Shown here: positions 56,105 to 64,000 of the stretch, in pieces
How the letters are laid out: every line of letters begins with the position of its first letter
How positions within the stretch are numbered: the stretch's first letter is position 1
Assembly: GCF_004011695.2 (NCBI RefSeq)
Contig: NC_082409.1
Location: 558,001 to 622,000, forward strand
DNA length: 64,000 nucleotides
Reading direction: 5' to 3'
Source of the DNA: Ascochyta rabiei
Taxonomy: Eukaryota > Ascomycota > Dothideomycetes > Pleosporales > Didymellaceae
Translations under genes and position numbers: made by a program
Notes under the pieces: model-generated
What the model saw: only the letters and a program-made list of their open reading frames with translations
What the model was told of the DNA's origin: nothing
Database searches by the model: none

Positions 56105-59022
56105 TCATCTGTCCTTCAGCAGCACATCACTCTCATCCGTCTCATTAGTTCGCTCTTCGACTGCATCGTCGCCGAATAAATCGTTGAGAAGTGCATCGGC
56201 CTCTTGGCTTTGCAGTATTTCCCTCGCGTTGAGCTTGTCTTCCTCTGCTTCGGACTGCGCCTCGTCGGCAGCGCTGTTTGCCTCGCTGGGCGGCGCGTCC
56301 TCATCGAGTCGCGATGCAAGACGGGCATCATCTTGATCGTTGAGAGAGGTTTGCGTCTGGTCGTAGGTATCGACTTGGTCCTGGTCCTGCAAGTCCTCGA
56401 TAGTTTTGGCAGTATTCGATCTCTGGTCGCGGTATTGACCCCGTGTCTGCTCCTGCTTGTGCGTCAGGAGCGGGTCTTCGCCTTCTAAAAGAGCTGCTCG
56501 CCGCTGCTTTCTTGCACTGTGGTCGTTCCTTGGCAGTCTCATCTGCCTGAGTGGCTGTGTTTGTGCGCCGGCTTGGGTGATGTAGTCCACCATCTGCACG
56601 CACTTTGTTGCAAATTCTCGAATCTGTGCTTCGTACTGATCGTCCTTGAGATTGGGACTATATGCACTCAGCGCACCACCCCTGGCACCCAGCTTACCAG
56701 ATTGCATTGTGCTGTAGGAGATCTGCGTATCCAGCAGTCTACCCGTAACGCTCTGTCGGAACTGGATGCCGGAGAAGAGGTACTTGATTGGCAGCATTCC
56801 CGTGGCGTCAGAAGGGTAGCCAGGAATGGTCCATTTGGGGATGTCGATTGTGAGTGACGGTGCAGAGAGACGTCCGCCGCTCTCGATGTTCTGGCGCACT
56901 GCTTCAGACCACTCCTCGACGTTCTTATCGTGGTGGCTCTTACTGCTGAATCTCAGCCGTCCATATCGGTAGAAGCGGATGTCCGCTGCTTGGTCCGGTA
57001 GCAGAACATCATGTACACGCTCCTGGAAACCGAGACTGAGCTTGTGGATGGTAGGTCGGTTGCCGTCTCTGCCGGTGCGGACTTGCACGTGAAGCTTTGG
57101 AAAGGTTGGACCAATCTGTTTGAGACTCGTCTCCGTCTCGAAGACTTTCTGATCAGGCGAAGGGATGAACTCGTATAGTAAAGCGGGTGTCTCTGTGCGC
57201 GAAAGGTTCTGGAATTCCGAAGAAGCCAATAGGCTTCCTAGACCGGGAATTGCAGGTTGAAACGGCGAGCGGGCAGAGTCTGCAGCAGCCTCAACCACCT
57301 TGTTGGGGTCAGCGTACTCTAGGGGAAAGAGAGCCTGGCCAAAATCAGCCGAGACCTTGTACTCGGGCTCCAACGCCCAATAGCCCGTCCGTCTGTTCTG
57401 AGGAGCCGATTCCGAGCCCGTAAAGCTTCCGTCAACGGGCGGTCGCATGAAAGACACGACTCGATTGATAAGACCGTGTGTGCTCTGGTCAAGTCTCGAC
57501 TTGAGTTTGATCTCTTCTTGAGATGTCCCGTGCTCTTCGGGTGAGAAGGTGTCTGCTGAGCGGGTTACGGGCAGCGCCCAGCGACCCAGACTGAGGCTTC
57601 GATGGGCGTAGTCTAGTGACTTTGTCTCGTTGAACGTCGGCAGGAGGTAGCTGTCATGCTTCGCTGCATCTAGTCTCTGCGTGTCGATTGTGCGTGTTGC
57701 AGACTCCTTGAAAGGCAAGAGTCTGATGAGCGTTCGTTTTGCCTCGGCCACCGAGGTCTCGTTCAAGCCGTGGATTTTCAACTGTGAGCGGTGAGAGGTG
57801 CATTTTGAATGGATTGGTGAGACGTACTGTGAATGGGTCGGACGGGTAGATGTGTGCGCCGGTGATGGACGCCACGTACTCGGCTGGGAGAGAGGCAGCC
57901 AGGTCGTTGTTGGGCAGTGAGCTGGGCATGTTGAGCTGGGCAGCCCAGCGTTTCAAATCGAGCGATGTCGTGTGGGTCTTGCTGAGAGCTTCTTCAACGT
58001 CGTTTGCGGTGTACTCGGCCGTGTTCTTGTCTGCGGTGATGCGGAGGACGTTGGTGGGCCAGTGTATCTCCACTTTGGCGTTTCTGATTTTCGCAATTCG
58101 CGCGAGGTTGCTGTCGTTGGCTGCGAGAGCGTCAGCGCATAGTGCGTGGCTGTTGGTAGAGGCACGTACCTCCAGCGTGGAGGAGATTGAGCTCCCATTC
58201 CTTCAACCTGAGCTCCAGCTCTCCCGGCGCCTCCATCTCCTCGAGCAGCTCGAGCTTCCAGACATCGCGGAGGATCTTGTCTACCAAGGTGGCCTTGCGT
58301 ATACCCTTGGCCTTTTGCTTGGGCTTCTTGATCGTCTCGACGCCTGGCAGGCGCTTCTCGATGCTCGTGGTGGTGGGGTGCCATTCGCTGCGCTTGGTAG
58401 CCTTGACCGAGGCCTTGACGACCTTGAACAGGGCGTCCTGCTTGATGCTCTTGGCGGCGGAGCAGTAGTGGGACAGCTGTGCTGTTGTGAAGCCACGGGT
58501 CAGGGCGGCCACCAGCTTCACAAAGTCGGCGGTGGTGACATGGTGCGGCTCGTGTGGGCTGCCGCGCATCGGGCGCAGGCTGTCGAGCTGCCGCGCAACG
58601 TCTTCGTTGGTGACGGGCGCGCCCTCCTGCTGCAGCGACGAGAGAATGTCCGGGACCGAGATGGGCTCGAATGGCTCCGGCTGCTTCTTCTCCGGGTCCT
58701 CGGGCTCGGGCGCTTCGTTGATGACGAGGATGTCGGCGTCTTCGTCCATGCGCTTCATGCCCAGCTTCGCCCTGCGCTGCCGGATGAGCTTGCCCTGGCG
58801 CGTGTACTCCTTGACGATGCGAACGGGCTTGGTGGCCGCATTGCGTGTCTCGACGTCGTCGGCGGCATCGTGGCGGCGGGCCGTGGTGGAAAAGCTGGGG
58901 TGCGAGGGTCGACGGCGAGGCGTGCACGGCGTTGGACGGCCCAGGCCGAGCTGGAGCTGGAGCTTGAGCTCGAGGTCACATCGGAGGCATGCCAATGCAC
59001 TGGAAGCACGAGGCGCGAGCAT
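56105..59022 (-). CDS. SLS1: Sls1-like mitochondrial inner-membrane protein
   Basis: Three exons: 59022-58170, 58120-57828 and 57781-56105. The introns are 49 and 46 nt, both with GTACGT donors, giving 940 residues. In yeast Sls1 links mitochondrial transcription to translation at the inner membrane. The ATG at 59022 begins a basic presequence (MLAPRASSALACLRCDLELK, then PRRRPSHPSFSTTARR). Conserved parts: RQGKLIRQRRAKLGMKRM, DADILVINE, a region VPDILSSLQQEG...GFTTAQLSHYC, then KKPKQKAKGIRKATLVDKIL and KWELNLL-like RLKEWELNLLHAG. The C-terminus is acidic and Gln-rich (DLQDQDQVDTYDQ, DLFGDDAVEE). Its upstream region holds the 19-bp minisatellite. Confidence 0.85.
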
Positions 59023-59185
59023 AAGGAACGGCAACGGAACGAGAGGACGAGGCCCGCAATGTACAATGACGATGGATGCTGGCACGCGCCAGATGCTGGG
59101 AGAGGTGAACTTTCCTCACCGCCCGCGCCCGTTCTGCCACTACGCCAACTCACGTGCACGCGTCATCTCCATCACGCAGACCATA

Positions 59186-59399
59186 CATATAATAGCCAGC
59201 ACTACGTATAATAGCCAGCACTACACATAATAGCCAGCACTACACATAATAGCCAGCACTACACATAATAGCCAGCACTACATATAATAGCTAGCACTAC
59301 ACATAATAGCCAGCACTACGTATAATAGCCAGCACTACGTATAATAGCCAGCACTACACATAATAGCTAGCACTACGTATAATAGCCAGCACTTCACGT
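59186..59399. repeat. 19-bp minisatellite, about 11 copies
   Basis: Direct repeats of ATAATAGCCAGCACTACAC with period 19; AGCAC recurs about every 19 bp from 59198 to 59388. Variants alternate at two positions (CACAT, CGTAT, CATAT before AATAG; GCCAG or GCTAG). It lies between the 3' end of the NT-C2 gene and the start of SLS1, so it is part of the SLS1 upstream region. Not a multiple of three and not coding. Confidence 0.92.
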
Positions 59400-59455
59400 A
59401 CAATAGAATAGAACAGAACAGAGTAGAAGAGAACCAGGGTACAGCACTGCATCTG

Positions 59456-60654
59456 CTATATAGGCCGCTTCCAACTGCACAGGTCCTGCCGCAGCTCAAA
59501 CTCATCCACCTCGTGGTGTGGACGATGGCGTTTCCGCTCGGCCTCGGCCTTCAGGTGGTGCGCCTGCTGCTCCAGACTCCCCCGGCTGCGGACGTGCTTG
59601 GGCGAGGCGGGGCTTGAGCCGGAGCCTGAGCGCGTGCTCCCCGCCCGCAGCGTCTCCTGCGACTTGCGGAACGGCCGTCGACCGCCCTGCGCGCTTTGCT
59701 CGTCTCCGCTCACCGAGGCGCTGCTGTCGCCCGTTGCTGTGGCGGTGAAGCGGAGGCCGCGCTGTGGCGAGTAGGGCTTGGCGCGGTCGCCCCAGCCGTC
59801 GCCGCCTGCGAAGATGTCCTCTATGCACTCGTCCGCCTTGAGCTCGCCCGGCTGCGCGGACCAGTAGGCTGCGAGCGTGCGCCGGTACATGTCCTGCAGC
59901 TCGCTCGCGTCTCTCGACTTGCTCGTCAGCGAGGGCGCGACGCCGCTGTCCTCGAGCTCGGCCTGCTCGCCGGCCATGATGCCGGCAATGCCGCTGAAGA
60001 CCTGCGCCGTCTTCAGCGCGGGCGCGGCAAAGTTCTTGTCGCCCTCGGTCTGGCGCATGTAGATGCCCAGCTTGAGCGTGCTGTTGATCTTGCTGTTCTG
60101 CATGAGGTACCGCCGCGTGACGCCGGGGTCGTCGCCCTCGGCCGCCGCCAGCTCGCTCTGCTCCACGTACTCGGCCAGGTTGAGCTTCACGTTGCCCAGC
60201 GTGATGCGCTCGCCGCGGCCGGACCCCGCGTACTCCTGCACCACCTCGAGCTCAATGAAGCTCTCCTGCAGCATCCCGTTCTTGTCCACCGTCAGCCGCA
60301 CGGGCAGCGTGATGTCGTAGTTGTACTGCACCTTGTGCTCCTTGACCGGGCAGTGGTCTGTCTTGCCGCGGTGCTCGGCCGCCGTCGAGAGCGGGAGGTG
60401 CCATTTGACAAACGACGTGCCCGACACGAGCGGCACGTTGTTCAGGTCGACGATCTGCGTGCCGTGAGCTCCTGTGCAGTGCGTGCGACGGCGCAAGGCC
60501 ACTCACTCTCAGGCGCAGGTCGAACTTGGGCTGCGCACACGTCAGCGGGTCTTGGGCGCACACAGCAGCCTTTTCCTCTTACGCGGCGGTTCTTGGGCAC
60601 TGCGATCGTGAGCGGGTGCGTCGCAAACGCGACCGAGCGCCGCAGCGTAGCCAT
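59456..60654 (-). CDS. NT-C2 domain protein (EEIG1/EHBP1 type N-terminal C2)
   Basis: Three exons: 60654-60583, a 24-nt microexon 60530-60507, and 60454-59456. Both introns are 52 nt (GTAAGA and GTGAGT donors). The join gives 364 residues reading ...PKNRR|PKFDLRLR|IVDLNNVPLVSGTSFVKWHL, a continuous first and second beta strand of an NT-type C2 domain. The domain continues with HKVQYNYDITLPVRL, LEVVQEYAGSGRGERITLG and NVKLNLAEYVE to about residue 180. The tail is Ser/Arg-rich and disordered (RKSQETLRAGSTRSGSGSS). NT-C2 proteins bind membranes or act as adaptors; the specific role is unknown. Divergent from TAD1. Confidence 0.85.
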
Positions 60655-60874
60655 CTCTCACCGAAAGCCTGCATGCTGGAGGGGCGCTGCGCCGTACACA
60701 AGTAGGATGGCGCTTATCAGCTGCTCCGGCGATACGGCGCGCAACGTGTGACAGGGGCGCCGCAACGGTGTTGGATGCAGGAGCGATCGCCTGCTACCGT
60801 GGAAGCAAGGCATCCACCGTCTCTCCGCTTCCGCTATTAACTCCGGCCTTGTCTTCGAGACGCGAACCAAGGAC

Positions 60875-60913
60875 GCCAGCCAATGACGCCAGCCAATGAT
60901 GCCAGCCAATGAC
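60875..60913. promoter_or_regulatory. Triple CCAAT-box array in a bidirectional promoter
   Basis: Three perfect tandem copies of a 13-bp unit GCCAGCCAATGAY start at 60875, 60888 and 60901. They place CCAAT at 60880, 60893 and 60906, all in the same orientation. It lies in the 322-nt gap between the divergent NT-C2 (start 60654) and TAD1 (start 60977) genes, 64-100 nt from the TAD1 ATG. CCAAT is the core site of the fungal CBF/HAP complex; function here is inferred. Confidence 0.65.
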
Positions 60914-60976
60914 GACACGCCGCAAACGCCCTTCTCCACGAGACGCTAGCCAAGAACCCTAACCCCGCCCTTCACC

Positions 60977-62434
60977 ATGACACCGCACCCAGATGCCATT
61001 GCCGACTGCGTGCTGTCGGCCTTTGCCCAGCTGCCAGAGAAGCGCAAGCCACGGCCGCGCAGCGATGGCTCGCGCGAGTGGGTGCCGATGAGCGGCATTG
61101 TCTTAGCCAACGGTAACCACCCCGCCAGCGGGACCAGACTTGTGGCTTGTGCTTATCGTACAGCAAAGATGGCAGGCTCTCATGCGTCTCCTTGGGGTGC
61201 GTACCGTCTCGGTCTAGCCTGGCAACGAAGCTCGTACTCGTGAACAGCACAGGGGTCCCCGCTACCTACCACTTCTGGCAATGCACTTGGTGTAGTACAT
61301 GGCTTCGTGTACCATGGCGTCGGTCGCCCTGCAACGAGTGCTGACGAATCCCTCAGGACGGGCATGAAATGTCTGCCCCACAACAAGCTCTCTGCAGCCA
61401 ACGGCAACATCCTCCACGACTGGCATGCTGAAGTCGTTGCCGTCCGCACATTCAACCGCTTCTTGCTGGACGAGTGCTTACTCATATCGACACCCCCCTT
61501 TGCCCACTCCAGCTTCATCCGCCAACGGTCGACTTCAGAGCGTTCTGAACATGAGCCCCAACCATTTACCATCCGTGAAAATGTGCAAATCCACATGTAC
61601 TGCTCCGAAGCGCCCTGCGGTGACGCCAGCATGGAGCTGACCATGGACGCTCAAGAAGACGCAACGCCATGGACCAGCGCGCCGCCAACCATCTCGGCCG
61701 CCTCCGACGGCAACGGAGTACCGGCAGAGGGTGCAGGAGCACTTCGAGGCCGCTCCAACTTCTCCCTCCTCGGCGCCGTCCGCTGCAAACCCTCTCGTCC
61801 AGACGCCCCACCAACCCTCAGCAAGTCCTGCACCGACAAGCTCACCATGAAGCAAGCAGTCTCTCTCCTCTCCTCCGTAACATCGACTTTGTTGTCTCCC
61901 ACGAATGCATACATCCACTCTCTCATCCTCCCCGAATCGCAGTACGTGCCTGCAGCGTGCGAGCGCGCTTTCTCTCGGACAGGGCGATTGAAGAGCCTCA
62001 CGGACGAGACCATCCAAAGCTGGAAGGGGGGCTACCGATGGCAGCCCATGACTGTCAGGCCCACAAAGCGAGAGTTCGTGTGGAGTCGACGGAGCGTCGC
62101 CGTGAGCGACAAGGCCGTCGCGAGCAACCTCAGCGCGGCATGGACGCCCGCGTGGCAGGAAACGCTGATTGGCGGCGTCCTGCAGGGGCGGAAGCAGTTG
62201 GATCCACGGGGCGCGAGCAGCATCTGCCGGCGCCGAGTATGGAGTCTCGCGGTGCAGATTGCGGGTCTCGCCGGTAGGCCGGCCGTACTCGAAGCGCTCA
62301 CAAAGAGCACGTACGGCGACGTCAAGGCAAGCGCACTTCTGACCTCACGACGCACCGTCAAGAACGACACGCAAGTGCAAGCTCTCGGCGGCTGGGTGCA
62401 GAACACTGGAGATTCCTCGTTTCCCTCATCGTAG
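60977..62434 (+). CDS. TAD1: tRNA-specific adenosine deaminase 1
   Basis: Deaminates A37 to inosine in tRNA-Ala. Three exons: 60977-61112, 61169-61196 (28 nt) and 61357-62434. They give 413 residues. Intron 1 (56 nt) ends at a non-standard AAG acceptor. That acceptor is chosen because it alone gives the family sequence SGIVLAND|GRLSCVSLG|TGMKCLP. Intron 2 is 160 nt, the longest in the window, with CTGACG as branch. Catalytic zinc-site motifs: HDWHAEVVAVRTFNR (His and proton-shuttle Glu) and SEAPCGDASM (Cys), with the second Cys expected in GAVRCKPSR-type context. The KGGYRWQPM and SICRRR segments fit the C-terminus. Ends in a hexanucleotide repeat region. Confidence 0.88.
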
Positions 62435-62446
62435 TCGGTAGTAAAG

Positions 62447-62511
62447 CACAATCACAGTCACAATCACAACCACAACCACAACCACAACCACAATCACAAC
62501 CACAATCACAA
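62447..62511. repeat. CACAAY hexanucleotide repeat
   Basis: About ten copies of CACAAC/CACAAT run from just after the TAD1 stop through the stop codon (62506-62508, read on the minus strand) of the converging RAD51-family gene. Low-complexity tract. Confidence 0.9.
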
Positions 62512-64000
62512 GCTCTCCCGCATCAACGTCCCCCACGCCCCAACACCCCCTCCCCACCGCTCCCCTATCACCTCAATCACACACCCCATCTCCACCCCCC
62601 TTATTCTTCTTCTTCTTCTCCTCTCCCCACCCCCGCTCTCCGCGTAATACACCCGCGCGTCCAGCTTTCCCTGTGGTAGCTCGCTTATCAACACATGCGC
62701 GTCTGCATACCGACTCAGCAACCCCAGCAGTGCCGGCACGCCGTGCTGCGAGGTGAATATACTCGGCGGAGGGGGAAATGCGGGTGCGTAGTTTTGTTGC
62801 TGCTGCTGCTGCTGTGCGCCTGGTGGTGCGGCTGCGGCTGTCGTTGTGGTTACGAGTGACATGCCGCCGCTCGTCGGCGATCCGGCGCGAGGCGCGCCGT
62901 TGATGCAAGGGTTGAGCAAGAGAGTGTGCAGCTTGTGGGTTCGTGTTAGGGCTGCGAGGGTGCTGAGGAAGCTCGTTAAGAGGCTTGTTCCTGCGGAACA
63001 AGGGGGTTAGTTGGCTTTGGTGTGGATGTAGGGAGAGCGTGTGTTTACCCTGTATCGAATCTTTCTTTAGAAGCGGAAGGAGGACGTGTGCTAGGTTGTC
63101 GATTAGGATGAGGTTTAACTTTGGTGGGGATGGCTTCTCTGCGATGTTTGGCTGCCAGGTGTTTCGCTGCGAGGTGGTGTGAGGTGTAGAGTGCAGCGAC
63201 ACAGGTGCTGGCGCTGATGTTTCTTCTGTCGTTTGTTCTTCGATATCAAACAGCATCTCCTCATCCTGCGTTTCGAGTTCGTCGTCCCCCTCTTCGTCCT
63301 CGCTGTCCGCGACCTCTGTCCTCCTTGGCGGCGGTGCATGCGCTTCTTCCCCATCCACCACCACCTTCTTGTTCTCCTCTTCTGCTACAACACTCCCATC
63401 TCCACTCTCTTCTCCACCTCCACTTCCACCCCCACCCCCACCCCGCCTCCCCTCCAACTCCCCGCTCAACTCCCCAATCGCCTCCCTAACCCCCACGAAG
63501 TCAAAAACACGCAGGATCCTCACCCGATCCAACAGCTCCGCCGCTCTCCCTTCTTTCCGCTTCTGCACATCTACCTCGCCATCACCACCGCCTGACTCAA
63601 ACACAAAGCACTGCTCGTCGACCCGTCTCAAGATCCGCGCATACAACCCCACGACGTCGAAATCACCCGTCGTGTCCACAACCGCCACTCCGCTGTCCCC
63701 GCTACGGAACAAGCAGTCCACAAGCAGCGTCTGCGCTACGCCGTTGCGGGGGGACGGCGAGGCGCTGCTGAGGGCTACAACGGTGCCACTGTGGAAGGGC
63801 GCTGCGAGCGCGGAGTCGAGAGTCGGGATGTGCAGGTTTGGCGGGTGCGTTTCTTGTTCTTCTGGGGCAGTAGAGGCGGCTGGGTGCGTTTGGTCCTTGA
63901 GGAGGGCGGTGAGGTCCGAGGTCGTGAGGAATGAGGAAGCGAGGAGGGGGTTGGCGGGTGTAGCTGTAGCTGTCGTTGTAGCGGTAGCCAGATCCCGCGA
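62506..64000 (-). CDS. RecA/RAD51-family recombination protein (paralog), 5' end outside the window
   Basis: Partial gene: exons 64000-63049 and 62990-62506, intron 58 nt (GTAAAC...CGCAG). The 5' end lies beyond base 64000. The core reads PFHSGTVVALSSASPSP, NGVAQTLLVDCLFRSG, VAVVDTTGDFDVVGLYARIL, Walker B-like LNLILIDNLAHVLLPLLKK, and TSLLTSFLSTLAALTRTH, as in RAD51 paralogs (RAD51D/XRCC2 type). The usual Walker A GxxxxGK[ST] is not evident in the visible part. A low-complexity acidic/Gly insert of about 95 residues (GGGGGGSGGGEESGDG, DSEDEEGDDELETQDEE) sits before the Walker B strand. A polyGln run (QQQQQQQ) and Pro-rich stretch lie near the C-terminus. A role in homologous recombination is inferred from the family. 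Confidence 0.72.

Noticed and set aside
57850..59211. 453-codon open frame on + opposite SLS1
   Set aside because: Exact antisense of the conserved SLS1 exons. The Leu/Ala-rich translation is a codon-bias shadow.
59696..60751. 351-codon open frame on + opposite the NT-C2 gene
   Set aside because: Antisense of a GC-rich conserved coding exon; no independent features.
61535..62017. Antisense frame opposite TAD1
   Set aside because: Shadow of the TAD1 third exon.

Overview
The window looks like the nuclear genome of a filamentous ascomycete (Pezizomycotina, most likely a dothideomycete). The genes have short introns of about 45-95 nt with GTANGT-like donors and CTAAC/CTGAC-like branch sites. 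The proteins include typical fungal families: an AA9 LPMO, a TmpA-like membrane protein, Sfi1, Sls1 and a Fot1/pogo transposon. The transposon carries the mutation pattern expected of repeat-induced point mutation (RIP). The placement is inferred from gene content and introns; no marker gene was compared.

Layout. 0-11 kb is an ordinary gene region: an unknown basic protein, a 1270-residue GT28-type glycosyltransferase with a glycine-rich VPS13-like tail, an SDR, phosphoserine phosphatase and a polytopic membrane protein. 11-21.6 kb is a gene-poor, AT-rich island. It holds a gene relic, a 22-bp tandem repeat, several elements with terminal inverted repeats (TIRs), and a complete but inactivated 1.86-kb pogo/Fot1 element next to an inverted, internally deleted relative. 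21.6-28.4 kb holds secreted-enzyme genes: an intact trypsin-like protease, an intact AA9 LPMO, a GH79 glycosidase pseudogene with four in-frame stops, and a decayed unknown gene.

30.5-38.4 kb is a conserved housekeeping block: SFI1, a three-exon twin-CX9C protein resembling NDUFAF8, and cytosolic isoleucyl-tRNA synthetase. 39-47.4 kb carries a probable GPI-anchored secreted protein, a seven-exon TmpA-like gene, a secreted protein of unknown function and a broken HAD phosphatase. 47.4-49.4 kb is non-genic, with a second copy of a small repeat from the island and another gene relic. 49.4-64 kb is dense and conserved: formyl-THF deformylase, an SDR, a large membrane glycoprotein, a DUF4267 protein, SLS1, an NT-C2 domain protein, the tRNA adenosine deaminase TAD1, and the 3' part of a RecA/RAD51-family gene running off the right edge.

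The genes are mostly independent housekeeping or accessory functions. I see no metabolic cluster. The main themes are RIP-damaged mobile DNA, several broken genes in or near the gene-poor stretches, and some unusual repeats and exons. Exon boundaries were worked out by eye from reading frames and splice consensus. Residue positions are approximate unless stated.
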